From contig NZ_FNBC01000021.1 of the NCBI RefSeq assembly GCF_900102145.1, positions 1 through 36,035 on the forward strand: a stretch of 36,035 nt of DNA, written 5' to 3'. Below the pieces are notes generated by a model that saw nothing but the letters and a program-made list of their open reading frames with translations, was not told the DNA's origin and did no database searches. Below are positions 27,855 to 35,614 of this stretch, piece after piece. The stretch is from Thermus arciformis. GTDB lineage: Bacteria; Deinococcota; Deinococci; Deinococcales; Thermaceae. Positions within the stretch are counted from its first letter, which is position 1. Each line of letters begins with the position of its first letter. The position numbers were made by a program, and so were the translations under genes.

Positions 27855-27896
27855 ATTCTATACCACTTCTTGAGGGGGTTTGGGCCGTGGTATGCT
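27855..27896. promoter_or_regulatory. Divergent promoters between the sugar ATPase and BMP transporter operons
   Basis: On the plus strand TATGCT (27891-27896) is a good -10 for the BMP operon, with possible -35 boxes TTCTTG (18-bp spacer) or TTGAGG (15-bp spacer). On the minus strand TATAGAAT (27862-27855) is the best -10 for the sugar ATPase gene. The two promoters overlap in their -35 regions, so the two transport systems may compete or be co-regulated. Confidence 0.5.
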
Positions 27897-27909
27897 CGGG
27901 GCCGGGCCT

Positions 27910-29391
27910 ATGGGCCTTCCCATGCTGAGGTTGGAAAACATCACCAAGCGCTTCGGTCCCGTGGTGGCCAACCGCGGGGTGAGCCTCGAGGTGCAAAGGG
28001 GAGAGGTCCTGGCCCTTTTGGGGGAGAACGGGGCGGGGAAGACCACCCTGGTGAGCCTCCTTTACGGCCTCTACGCCCCCGACGAGGGGAGAATCCTCCT
28101 GGAGGGCCAGGAGGTGGTCATCTCCTCCCCCAGGGTGGCCCAGAGGCTTGGCATCGCCCTGGTGCCCCAGCACCCCGAGCTCATTGAGGCCCACTCCGTG
28201 GCGGAGAACCTGGCCCTGGGGCTTGAGCTTCCCCCCTTCTTCTCCCGCCGGGCCCTCCTCCAGAGGCTCCAGGCCCTCCTCCAGGACCACCCCTTGGGGG
28301 TGGACCTGAAGGCCCCCGTCCACCGCCTTTCCGCCGGGGAGAAGCAAAGGGTGGAGCTCCTCAGGGCCCTCCTCTCCCGGCCCAAGGTGCTCATCCTGGA
28401 CGAGCCCACCAGCGTCCTCACTCCCAAGGAGGCCGAGGACCTCTTCCGGGAGGTGCGGAGGCTCAAGGAGCGGGGCCTCGCCATCTTCTTCATCAGCCAC
28501 AAGCTGGACGAGGTCTTAGGCCTCGCCGACCGCATCGTCGTGCTCAGGGCCGGGGAAAAGGTGGGGGAGGTGCGGCGGGAGGAGGCGGACAAGGACCTCC
28601 TGGTGCGCCTCATGGTGGGCCGGGGGGTGGCCCCGCCCCCCAAGGCCCCGCCACCCCGGGAGGAGGTGGTCCTGGAGGTGGAAGACCTCCTGGTGCCCCG
28701 GCACGGCTTTCCCCTCCAGGGGGTCTCCTTCGCCCTGCGGGCCGGGGAGGTTTTGGGCATCGCCGGGGTGGCGGGGAGCGGGCAGAAGGAGCTCCTCGAG
28801 GCCCTGGCCGGCCTTCGCCCCTACCGGGGCCGGGTGCGCTTCCTGGGAAGCCCCCTTCCCCAGGACCCGGCCCGGCTCTTTGCCCTGGGGGTGGCCCACA
28901 TCCCCGAGGAGCGGAGCACGGGGGTGGTGGGGGGGATGAGCGTGGCGGAAAACCTCGCCTTACGCACCTACCCCCGCTACGCCCGGGGAGGGCTTTTGGA
29001 CTACGGGCGCATGGAGCGGGAGGCGGAGGACCTCATGCGCCGCCACCGCATCCAGGCCCCCTCCCCCCGTACCCCCTTGAGGACCCTTTCCGGGGGGAAC
29101 GTGCAGAAGGTCATCCTCGCCCGGGAGCTCAAGGAGGGCCCCAGGCTCGTCCTGGCCATGCACCCCACCTACGGGGTGGACGTGGGGGCGGCGGAGGAGG
29201 TTCACGGGAGGCTTCTGGACCTCGTCCGCGAGGGCGGGGCCGTGCTTTTGGTGAGCGAGGACCTGGACGAGATCCTGGCCCTTTCCCACCGGGTGGCGGC
29301 CCTCCACCGCGGCCGCCTGGTGGGGCCCATCCCCCGGGAGGAGGCGAGCCGGGAGCGCCTGGGCCGCATGATGACGGAGGGGCGGGCATGA
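27910..29391 (+). CDS. BMP-family (nucleoside-type) ABC transporter ATPase, two ABC domains
   Basis: 493 aa. Two fused ABC domains, as in RbsA and NupO. Domain 1 is complete: GENGAGKTTL, LSAGEKQRVELLRAL, VLILDEPTSVLTPKEA and FFISHKLDEVLGL. Domain 2 has the usual degenerate form: GVAGSGQKEL instead of Walker A, LSGGNVQKVILAREL, and HPTYGVDVGAAEEVHGRL. The start is one of two in-frame ATGs, 27910 or 27922. Neither has a Shine-Dalgarno, and the expected transcript start is near 27903, so the leader is very short. First of four genes coupled by overlaps. Confidence 0.93.
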   Translation: MGLPMLRLENITKRFGPVVANRGVSLEVQRGEVLALLGENGAGKTTLVSLLYGLYAPDEGRILLEGQEVVISSPRVAQRLGIALVPQHPELIEAHSVAENLALGLELPPFFSRRALLQRLQALLQDHPLGVDLKAPVHRLSAGEKQRVELLRALLSRPKVLILDEPTSVLTPKEAEDLFREVRRLKERGLAIFFISHKLDEVLGLADRIVVLRAGEKVGEVRREEADKDLLVRLMVGRGVAPPPKAPPPREEVVLEVEDLLVPRHGFPLQGVSFALRAGEVLGIAGVAGSGQKELLEALAGLRPYRGRVRFLGSPLPQDPARLFALGVAHIPEERSTGVVGGMSVAENLALRTYPRYARGGLLDYGRMEREAEDLMRRHRIQAPSPRTPLRTLSGGNVQKVILARELKEGPRLVLAMHPTYGVDVGAAEEVHGRLLDLVREGGAVLLVSEDLDEILALSHRVAALHRGRLVGPIPREEASRERLGRMMTEGRA

Positions 29392-30437
29392 GGTTGGAGC
29401 TGGACCCCGCGCCTTCCCTGGGAAAGGTGGCCTTGGCCTACGCCGCCTTCTTGCTCCTCGCCCTGTTCCTCCTGGCCCTCCTCTTTCTGGCCTACGGGGT
29501 TTCCCCTTGGCGGGCCTTCGCCGTCTTCCTTTCTCCCCTCACCGACCCCTTGGGGCTTTCCGAGGTCGCCCGGCGGGCCATCCCCCTCCTCCTCATCGGC
29601 GCTGGCCTGGCCTTCGCCTTCCGCGTGGGCTTCTTCAACATTGGGGCCGAGGGGCAGCTCCTCCTGGGGGCGGTGGGGGGGGCCTATGCGGCCCTCTTCC
29701 TTCCCCCGGGGCCTTGGACCCTCTTCCTCATGTTCCTCCTGGGGGGGCTTCTGGGGGCCTTGTGGGGGGGGGTGGCCGCCTGGCTAAAGGTGCGTTTCGG
29801 GGCCAGCGAGATCCTCACCACCCTCATGCAGAACTACCTGGCCTACTACCTGGTGGTCTACTTGGTGGCGGGGCCTTGGAAGGGGCAGCTGGTCTTCGGC
29901 TTCCTTTACACCGACCGCTTTCCCCCCTGGGCCCACCTCCCCCGCCTGGGGGACACCCTGGTCCACTGGCCCACCCTCCTCCTGGGGGTGGGGGCGGCCT
30001 TGGCCCTGCAGGTCCTCCTCTTCCGCACCCCCTTGGGCTTCGCCCTCCGGGTTTTGGGGGAAAACCCCGCCGCCGCCCGCTACCTGGGCCTGCCCGTGGG
30101 GCGGCTTCTCCTCTGGGTGGGGGGGGTCTCCGGCGCCTTGGCCGGGCTTGCCGGGGTGGGGGAGGTGGCGGGGATCCACCACCGCCTCCTGGAGCCCGCC
30201 CAGATCTCCTTGGGCTACGGCTTCACCGCCATCCTCGCCGCCTGGCTCGCCCGGGGGCGCCCCCTTTGGGTCCTCCTCACCGCCTTCCTCCTGGGGCTGG
30301 TCCTGGCCGGGGGGGACGCCTTGAAGCTCGCCTTCTCCATGCCCTTTAGGGTGGTGGACGTGGTCTCCGGCCTTTTCCTCCTCGCCCTCATCGGGGCGGA
30401 GGCCCTAAGCCGGCATCGGGTGATCTGGAGGCGTTGA
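29388..30437 (+). CDS. BMP-family ABC transporter permease 1
   Basis: 349 aa with about nine to ten membrane helices. Family blocks FRVGFFNIGAEGQLLLGAV and GASEILTTLMQNYLAYYLVV lead to TPLGFALRVLGENPAAARYL (the coupling loop) and then AGLAGVGEVAGIHHRLLEP. These match the permeases (BPD_transp_2, NupP-like) that pair with BMP binding proteins. The ATG at 29388 overlaps the ATPase stop (ATGA). It forms a heterodimeric channel with the next gene product. Confidence 0.93.
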   Translation: MRLELDPAPSLGKVALAYAAFLLLALFLLALLFLAYGVSPWRAFAVFLSPLTDPLGLSEVARRAIPLLLIGAGLAFAFRVGFFNIGAEGQLLLGAVGGAYAALFLPPGPWTLFLMFLLGGLLGALWGGVAAWLKVRFGASEILTTLMQNYLAYYLVVYLVAGPWKGQLVFGFLYTDRFPPWAHLPRLGDTLVHWPTLLLGVGAALALQVLLFRTPLGFALRVLGENPAAARYLGLPVGRLLLWVGGVSGALAGLAGVGEVAGIHHRLLEPAQISLGYGFTAILAAWLARGRPLWVLLTAFLLGLVLAGGDALKLAFSMPFRVVDVVSGLFLLALIGAEALSRHRVIWRR

Positions 30438-31270
30438 TGGAAGAGGCGCTTTTGCGTGCCGTGCTTTTCGGAACCCCCATCCTCCTGGCCTCCCTGGGGG
30501 CCCTCCTCGCCGAGCGGAGCGGGGTGGTCCACCTGGGGGTGGAGGGGGTCATGGCCCTTTCCGCCCTGGCGGCCTTCGCCCTGGCCCTCGAGACCTCCCC
30601 CCTCCTGGGCCTCCTGGCGGGGATGGGGGTGGGGGTCTTGGGGGGGGTGGCCCTCGGGGTCTTCGCCGTCACCCTCCGGGCCAACCAGTTCGTGGCGGGG
30701 CTTTCCCTGGCGGCCCTGGGCCTTGGGGCCTCGGGGCTTTTGGGGAAGCGCTACGAGGGGCTTCCCCTGGCAAACCCCCTTCCCGAGGGGGGTCTGGCCC
30801 TCCTGGCCCTGGGGCTTGCCCTTTTGCTCCACCTTCTCCTTTACCGCACCCGCTTTGGCCTCTACCTCCGGAGCGTGGGGGAGAACCCCAAGGCGGCGGA
30901 CCTCTTCGGGGTGAACGTGGAGGGTGTGCGCTACGGGGCCTTGGCCTTGGGCGGGGGGCTCATCGGGCTTGCCGGGGCCTACCTCTCCTTGGCCTACCGC
31001 CCCTCCTGGACGGACGGCATGACCGGGGGGCTTGGCTGGGTGGCCATCGCCCTGGTGATCCTCGCCGCCTGGGAGCCCTTGCGGGCGGTCTTTGGGGCCT
31101 ACCTCTTCGGCCTCCTCTTTTTCCTCCAGTTCCGCCTGCAGGGCAGTGTACCTATACCGAGCGAGGCCTTCGCCACCATGCCCTACCTCTTGGTTATCCT
31201 GGTCCTGGCCCTCTCGGGGCGCACCCGGGCCCCCAAGGCCCTGGGGGTGCCCTTTGAGCGGGGGAGGTGA
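30437..31270 (+). CDS. BMP-family ABC transporter permease 2
   Basis: 277 aa, about eight membrane helices. It contains LAERSGVVHLGVEGVMALSA, TLRANQFVAGLSLAALGLG and RFGLYLRSVGENPKAADLFG (coupling loop), then GLIGLAGAYLSLAYRPSWTD, all like NupQ-type permeases. The ATG at 30437 shares a base with the stop of permease 1 (TGATG) and has GGAGG seven bases upstream; a TTG one codon earlier is also in frame. The second permease of this importer type is usually the smaller one, as here. Confidence 0.93.
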   Translation: MEEALLRAVLFGTPILLASLGALLAERSGVVHLGVEGVMALSALAAFALALETSPLLGLLAGMGVGVLGGVALGVFAVTLRANQFVAGLSLAALGLGASGLLGKRYEGLPLANPLPEGGLALLALGLALLLHLLLYRTRFGLYLRSVGENPKAADLFGVNVEGVRYGALALGGGLIGLAGAYLSLAYRPSWTDGMTGGLGWVAIALVILAAWEPLRAVFGAYLFGLLFFLQFRLQGSVPIPSEAFATMPYLLVILVLALSGRTRAPKALGVPFERGR

Positions 31271-31275
31271 GGAGG

Positions 31276-32412
31276 ATGCGGAGAGTCTTGACGCTCCTTT
31301 TGGCCCTGGGCCTGGGGTTTGCCCAGGGGGACAAGCTGAAGGCCTGCTTCATCTACGTGGGGCCCGTGGGGGACGCGGGCTGGACCTACGCCCACGACCT
31401 GGGCCGCAAGAAGGCGGAGGCCGCCTTGCCCTGGCTGGAGACCCGCTACGTGGAAAGCGTCCCCGAGGCCCAGGCCCTCCCGGTGATAGACCGCTTCGTG
31501 CGGGAGGGCTGCCAGGTGATCTTCGCCACGAGCTTCGGGTACGGGGAGGCGGTCCTCGAGGCCGCCAAGAAGTACCCGAACGTCATCTTCGCCCACGCCA
31601 CCGGGGTCAAGCGGGCCCCCAACGTGGCCACCTACATGGCGGACTTCTACCAGGTCTACTACCTGAACGGCCTCGCCGCCGGGGCGCTCTCCAAGACGGG
31701 CAAGGTGGGGTACGTGGCCGCCTTCCCCATCCCCGAGGTGAAGCGGCACATCAACGCCTTCGCCCTGGGGGTGAGGGCGGTGAACCCCAAGGCCCAGGTC
31801 CTGGTGCGCTGGATCAACGCCTGGTACGACCCGGCCAAGGCCCGGGAGGCCACGGAGGCCCTCCTCGCCCAGGGGGCGGACGTCTTCGCCTTCACCGAGG
31901 ACACCCCCACGGTGATCCAGACCGCCGCCCGCAAGGGGGCCTACTCCTTCGGCCACTACACCCCCATGCTCAAGTTCGCCCCCGACCACGTGGTCTCGGG
32001 GCAGATCGTCCACTGGGAGGTCATCTACATAGACTTCCTCAAGAAGGTGAAGGAGGGGGTCTACACCCCCAAGAACCTGCAAAACGTGGACTACTTCTGG
32101 CTTCTCCAGCACGGGGCCGTGGAGATGGGGGCGGACTACGGGGTGCCCATCAACCCCAAGCACGTGCCCCTGTTGCAGAAGGCCAAGCTGGCCGTGGGCG
32201 GCAAGGAGGTGGCGGTCTACGACCGCATCATGACCCTCCTCAAGGACATGCAAAGCCCCAAGCCCACCTTTGACCCCTTCACCGGGCCCATCCGGGACCG
32301 GAAGGGGGTGGTGCGGATCCCCGCCGGGAAGAAGGCGAGCCTCGAGGAGCTCCTCACCATGGAGTGGGCGGCTCCCGGGGTGGTGGGGGACTGGCCCGGG
32401 GAGCCCAAGTAG
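31276..32412 (+). CDS. BMP-family substrate-binding protein of the ABC importer
   Basis: 378 aa. A Sec signal peptide (MRRVLTLLLALGLGFAQG) leads to a mature domain starting DKLKACFIYVGPVGDAGWTY, a block found in the BMP/Med (COG1744) group whose members bind purines or nucleosides. Further blocks are VIFATSFGYGEAVLEAA, AAFPIPEVKRHINAFALGV and INAWYDPAKAREATEAL. There is no Cys after the hydrophobic core, so it looks like a free secreted protein and not a lipoprotein. The ATG at 31276 has GGAGGTGA five bases upstream; a GTG at 31267 is less likely. Substrate not certain. Confidence 0.9.
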   Translation: MRRVLTLLLALGLGFAQGDKLKACFIYVGPVGDAGWTYAHDLGRKKAEAALPWLETRYVESVPEAQALPVIDRFVREGCQVIFATSFGYGEAVLEAAKKYPNVIFAHATGVKRAPNVATYMADFYQVYYLNGLAAGALSKTGKVGYVAAFPIPEVKRHINAFALGVRAVNPKAQVLVRWINAWYDPAKAREATEALLAQGADVFAFTEDTPTVIQTAARKGAYSFGHYTPMLKFAPDHVVSGQIVHWEVIYIDFLKKVKEGVYTPKNLQNVDYFWLLQHGAVEMGADYGVPINPKHVPLLQKAKLAVGGKEVAVYDRIMTLLKDMQSPKPTFDPFTGPIRDRKGVVRIPAGKKASLEELLTMEWAAPGVVGDWPGEPK

Positions 32413-32437
32413 GGCTTCTCCAAAGGGCGCTCCCACG

Positions 32438-32502
32438 CCCCCCCACGCTTACCCCGCGTGGGGGGGTCTAGGTACCCCGCTCTGGCTTGCGCCAGAGCGG
32501 GG
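32438..32502. terminator. Two perfect hairpins between convergent operons
   Basis: Hairpin 1: CCCCCCCACGC (32438-32448) and GCGTGGGGGGG (32456-32466), 11 bp with loop TTACCCC. Hairpin 2: CCCCGCTCTGGC (32475-32486) and GCCAGAGCGGGG (32491-32502), 12 bp with loop TTGC, which is GCAA (a GNRA tetraloop) in the opposite transcript. They stand between the end of the BMP operon and the end of the aminotransferase gene. Most likely they act as a two-way terminator. Neither has a long U-tract. From 32503 to 32575 I see no gene or further structure. Confidence 0.7.
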
Positions 32503-32575
32503 GGCCGAAAAGAGCCTTCGCAAAGCCCTGCCTCCGGCGTCCCATGTGGCGAAATCAAGGTGCGGGCACTTGGCC

Positions 32576-33874
32576 TCACAGGCTCCGGAAGACCTCTTCC
32601 AGGATCTCCAGCCCCATGGCCGCCTCTTCCCGGGAGAGGATGAGGGGCGGGGCGAGGCGCAGGGCAGAAGGCCCCGCCCCCAGGGTGAGGAGGCCCTTCT
32701 CAAAGGCGAGCCTCTGCGCCTTGTCCCGGAGGTCTGGCCGCTCCTCCTCGGGGGTGCCGAAGTCCAGGCCGATCATGAGCCCCCTCCCGCGCACGTCCCC
32801 CAGGAAGGGGAAGCGCCTTTGCATGGCCTTGAGCTCCTCCAGGAGGAACGCCCCCACCCGGGCGGCGTTTTCCATGAGCCCCGCCTCCAGGAGGTCCAAG
32901 GTGGCGTGGGCCGCGGCCGCCGCCACTGCCTGCCCGCCGAAGGTGGTGCCGTGGGCCCCGGGCCGCCAGCTCCCAAGCTCTTCCCGGAAGAGGAGGGCGC
33001 TTAGGGGGTAGCCCGAGGCCAGGCCCTTGGCCAGGACGTAGATGTCCGCCTCCACCCCCTCGTGCTCCAGGGCCAAGAACCGCCCCGTGCGCCCGGCCCC
33101 GGTCTGGACCTCGTCGGCCACCAGGAGGATGCCGTGGCGCTCCAAGAGGGCCTTGAGCCTCGGGAGAAAGCCCGCCGGGGGCACCACGTACCCCCCTTCG
33201 CCCTGGATGGGCTCCACGAAGAAGGCCGCCACCTCCTCCGGGGAGACCACGGTGCGGAAGAGGTGCTCCAGGTGGTCCAAGACCGCCTCCCCCACCTCCT
33301 CGGGGGAAGCCCCCAAGGGAGGGCGGAAGGGGTTGGGGAAGGGCACGTGCACCACCCCGGGAAGGAGGGGGGAGAAGCCCTTCCGGTAGGCGCTCTTGCT
33401 GGCGGTGAGGGAAAGCGCCCCCAGGCTCCGGCCGTGGAAGGCCCCGGTGAAGGCGAGGAGGTAAGGCCTTCCCGTGTGGTGGCGGGCGAGCTTGATGGCG
33501 GCCTCAATCCCCTCGGTCCCCGAGTTCCCGAAGAAGACCCGGTAGCCCCCGCCGAGCCTGGCCACGAGCCGCTCCGCCAGGGAGAGGGTGGGCTCGTGGG
33601 TGAAGTCGGAGAAGCAGACGTGGGCGAAGCGCTCGGCCTGCTGCCGCACCGCCTCCACCACCTTGGGGTGGGCGTAACCCGTGGTGTTCACGGCGATGCC
33701 CGCCATGAAGTCCAAGAAGACGTTGCCGTCCACGTCCTCCAGGAAGACCCCCTGGCCCCTGGCGGGGACGAAGGGGTAGGGCCGGACGTAACTGGGGGAA
33801 AGGAGGGCTTCCCCTTTTTCCAGGAGGGCCTGGGCCTCGGGCCCCGGGAGGGGTGTCTTCACTTCCGGTTTCAT
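32576..33874 (-). CDS. Class III PLP-dependent aminotransferase (GabT/ArgD-like)
   Basis: 432 aa. PLP enzyme using omega-amino or related substrates. Visible family blocks are FLEDVDGNVFLDFMAGIAVN, VFFGNSGTEGIEAAIKLARH (phosphate binding), AFHGRSLGALSLTAS, FFVEPIQGEGGYVVP, LLVADEVQTGAGRTGRF (Asp binding the pyridine N) and VLAKGLASGYPLSA with the Schiff-base Lys. It resembles the archaeal-type group annotated as 4-aminobutyrate or acetylornithine aminotransferase, some of which are amino-acid racemases. The true substrate is therefore open. The ATG at 33874 has no Shine-Dalgarno. No arginine biosynthesis genes are adjacent. Confidence 0.88.
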   Translation of the reverse strand: MKPEVKTPLPGPEAQALLEKGEALLSPSYVRPYPFVPARGQGVFLEDVDGNVFLDFMAGIAVNTTGYAHPKVVEAVRQQAERFAHVCFSDFTHEPTLSLAERLVARLGGGYRVFFGNSGTEGIEAAIKLARHHTGRPYLLAFTGAFHGRSLGALSLTASKSAYRKGFSPLLPGVVHVPFPNPFRPPLGASPEEVGEAVLDHLEHLFRTVVSPEEVAAFFVEPIQGEGGYVVPPAGFLPRLKALLERHGILLVADEVQTGAGRTGRFLALEHEGVEADIYVLAKGLASGYPLSALLFREELGSWRPGAHGTTFGGQAVAAAAAHATLDLLEAGLMENAARVGAFLLEELKAMQRRFPFLGDVRGRGLMIGLDFGTPEEERPDLRDKAQRLAFEKGLLTLGAGPSALRLAPPLILSREEAAMGLEILEEVFRSL

Positions 33875-33877
33875 ACG

Positions 33878-33904
33878 CCGCCAGTCTACCAGGGACCCTG
33901 GCGG
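33878..33904 (-). promoter_or_regulatory. Promoter with nested inverted repeats before the aminotransferase
   Basis: On the minus strand a -10 TAGACT (33888-33883) ends eight bases before the ATG at 33874. It is enclosed by the inverted repeat CCGCCAG (33878-33884) and CTGGCGG (33898-33904). A second perfect palindrome, CCAGGGACCCTGG (33889-33901), lies directly upstream of the -10, in the spacer. Such symmetry over a promoter suggests a repressor or activator site. The regulator is unknown. Confidence 0.5.
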
Positions 33905-33941
33905 CTTCCCAGGCCAACTTTATGCGCTTTCTTGCTGGGTT

Positions 33942-34493
33942 TTACCGGAGGAGGCCCAGGCGTTCCAGGTGGGGCCGGGCGTAGAAGAGGGTGAGGGCGG
34001 TGGAGGCGTCCTCCACCCTTCCCCTCTCCAGAAGGGCGTAGAGCTCCCGCAAGGGCAACTCCACGGGCTCCAAAAGCTCCCCGTCTTCCAGGTGGGGCTC
34101 GGCCACCACCTCGGCCCCCAGGGCCAGGAAGGGGTGGAAGACCACGGCGGTGAAGGAGGGCTGGGGGTGGAAGGGGGGGAGGGGGAGGACCTCCCGGGCC
34201 CGGGCCCCCACCTCCTCCAAAAGCTCGCGCCGGGCCGCCTCCTCGGGGGTTTCCCCGGCGTCCACCTTGCCCGCGGGGATCTCCAGGAGGAACTTTCCCG
34301 TGGGGTGGCGGTACTGGCGGACGAGGAGGGCGGTGGCCCTTTCGGTTACGGGCAGGACGAAGCTCGCCGCCACGGGCCCCGGGCGGTAGATGTAGGTGAG
34401 CTCCTTGCCCGTGTGGGTCCGGAGCCTTTCCCGCACCAGGCGCACGGGCTCGGTGAGGAGTTCTTCCAGGGCAAGCCTTTCCCAGGGGCTCAT
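33942..34493 (-). CDS. Nudix hydrolase, Ndx2-like (ADP-ribose pyrophosphatase type)
   Basis: 183 aa. Hydrolyses nucleoside diphosphates linked to another group X. The Nudix box GKVDAGETPEEAARRELLEE with VG after it matches GX5EX7REUXEEXGU exactly (about residues 75-97). The ADP-ribose pyrophosphatase group is indicated by PAGK before the box and by PSFTAVVFHPFLAL following it at about 15 residues. It looks like Ndx2 of T. thermophilus, from memory, with clear differences. The ATG at 34493 overlaps the stop of the yqeY-like gene (ATGA). Confidence 0.9.
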   Translation of the reverse strand: MSPWERLALEELLTEPVRLVRERLRTHTGKELTYIYRPGPVAASFVLPVTERATALLVRQYRHPTGKFLLEIPAGKVDAGETPEEAARRELLEEVGARAREVLPLPPFHPQPSFTAVVFHPFLALGAEVVAEPHLEDGELLEPVELPLRELYALLERGRVEDASTALTLFYARPHLERLGLLR

Positions 34494-34876
34494 CGCGTCA
34501 TGCGCTCAATCACCCGGCGCACCTTCTCTCCCGGGGCCTTGGGGCCCAAGGCCTTGGTCACCGCCCCGATGGCCGCCAGGGGGGTCTTGAACTGGGAGAA
34601 GTCAATGTTCTCCCGGATCCAGGCCTCGAGCTCCTCCTCGCTCATCTCCTTGGGCAAGAACCGGTCCAGAAACTCCACCTCAAAGGCGTTTCCCTGCTCC
34701 AGGGCGATTTCCTTGAGGGCCTTTAGGACCTTGACCGCTTCCTCGTCGGGGAGGGGCTTGCCGTCCCCTTTGCGGTCCAGCTCGGCCTTCACCACCCGGG
34801 CGAAGTCCAGGGTCTTCTGGTCCCGGGCCTTCATGGCCTCCTTGATGGTCTCTTTGATGGCCTCGTAGATCCCCAT
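34490..34876 (-). CDS. GatB/YqeY domain protein
   Basis: 128 aa, all-helical. It begins MGIYEAIKETIKEAMKARDQ and has the YqeY pattern LDFARVVKAELDRK, FLDRFLPKEMSEEELEAWI and AIGAVTKALGPKAPG. The domain is also found at the C-terminus of GatB, where it contacts tRNA; the stand-alone role is unknown. The ATG at 34876 is chosen because TAGACT (34889-34884) ends seven bases before it, a leaderless arrangement. A GTG at 34882 would start inside that gap. Confidence 0.9.
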   Translation of the reverse strand: MGIYEAIKETIKEAMKARDQKTLDFARVVKAELDRKGDGKPLPDEEAVKVLKALKEIALEQGNAFEVEFLDRFLPKEMSEEELEAWIRENIDFSQFKTPLAAIGAVTKALGPKAPGEKVRRVIERMTR

Positions 34877-34883
34877 CCCCACC

Positions 34884-34889
34884 AGTCTA
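34884..34889 (-). promoter_or_regulatory. -10 element of the yqeY-nudix operon, leaderless type
   Basis: TAGACT on the minus strand is followed by seven bases (GGTGGGG) and the ATG at 34876. The same hexamer at nearly the same distance precedes the aminotransferase start. It lies 12 bases past the stop of the hicB-like gene on the same strand. Confidence 0.55.
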
Positions 34890-34901
34890 AGGGAAAAGGG
34901 C

Positions 34902-35399
34902 CTACACGGCGAACCGCACCTCGAGGCCGACCCCCAGAGCCTTGGTCGCCCGCCTCAGGCTTTCCAGGCTGTGGCCGAAGTAAAAGGGGTCCAGGAGGCG
35001 GTGGACCGCCGAGGGGGAGGTGCCCATGCGCCGGGCCAGCTCCCGCTGGGAAAGGCCCCGGGCCTTGAGGGCCCGCCAGAGCTCCAGGCTCACGGGGTTG
35101 ACGGGGGCGGGCTCCAGGAAGACCACTTGGGGTGCGTGCAGCTCGGAAAGCGTCTCGAGGGGCACTCCCTCCGAGGGCTCAGGGATGGGCTTGCCCGCCT
35201 CCTCCAGCTCTAGAAGGGCCAGGGCCAGGCCCCGGGACAGGCTTTTAAGGGCTTCTTCCTGGCTCGCCTTCCCCCAGGTGAACACAGGAAGGTCCAGGGC
35301 GTAGCCCCCATAGGTTCCCCCCACCGGGTCCCTTTCCAGGACCACGGGGTAGCGGTGGGGCCAGGTTTTGACCAAGGGTTCCTTTTCCACGGTTTTCAC
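34902..35399 (-). CDS. hicB: HicB-family antitoxin with C-terminal helix-turn-helix
   Basis: 165 aa. Antitoxin that covers HicA and usually represses the operon. The N-terminal partial RNase H-like fold reads YPVVLERDPVGGTYGGYALD and FTWGKASQEEALKSLSRGLA, with EEAGKPIPEPSE afterwards, a hallmark of HicB. The C-terminal part (LWRALKARGLSQRELARRMG, then TSPSAVHRLLDP) is a helix-turn-helix of the Cro/C1 type for DNA binding. The GTG at 35399 overlaps the hicA stop (GTGA), so the two are translationally coupled. Confidence 0.9.
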   Translation of the reverse strand: MKTVEKEPLVKTWPHRYPVVLERDPVGGTYGGYALDLPVFTWGKASQEEALKSLSRGLALALLELEEAGKPIPEPSEGVPLETLSELHAPQVVFLEPAPVNPVSLELWRALKARGLSQRELARRMGTSPSAVHRLLDPFYFGHSLESLRRATKALGVGLEVRFAV

Positions 35400-35614
35400 C
35401 GGAACATCTCCTCGGGGATGCCCGCGGCCTTTAGGATCCTTTTGAAGGTGCCTAGGGGTGGCGGATCCTTGCCCGGGTCCAGGACCACGATGCGGCCATC
35501 GGGGTGTTTCCAGACCTCGTGGTCTCCTTTGCCGCGCCGGGGTTGGAGAGAAAAGCCCAGCTGCTTGAGGATTTTGCGAAGCTCGCGGTACCTTGGGACC
35601 CTTAGCTTGCCTAT
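35396..35614 (-). CDS. hicA: HicA-family mRNA interferase toxin with ATA start
   Basis: 72 aa, read from 35614. HicA is a small dsRBD-like RNA-cleaving toxin. Residues RYRELRKILKQLGFSLQPRR, GKGDHEVWKHPDGRIVVLDP (with the conserved active His in GDH) and GTFKRILKAAGIPEEMF are family blocks. Homology begins GKLRV, where many HicA proteins read MGKLRV, but the codon before GKLRV is ATA and not ATG. A strong Shine-Dalgarno, GGAAGGAGGG, precedes it at normal distance. No ATG, GTG, TTG or CTG lies in frame between the upstream TAA (35671-35669) and ATA, nor in the first 15 codons. Either AUA is used weakly or the toxin is inactivated. Confidence 0.82.
   Translation of the reverse strand: MGKLRVPRYRELRKILKQLGFSLQPRRGKGDHEVWKHPDGRIVVLDPGKDPPPLGTFKRILKAAGIPEEMFR

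Noticed and set aside
27799-28500. Upstream extension of the sugar ATPase frame on the minus strand
   Set aside because: It is the shadow of the BMP ATPase gene; the ATG at 27798 has a proper Shine-Dalgarno and matches the family start.
32217-32579. Minus-strand open frame of 120 codons in the gap after the BMP operon
   Set aside because: It spans both perfect hairpins and overlaps the binding-protein gene, has no family pattern, and lacks a Shine-Dalgarno.
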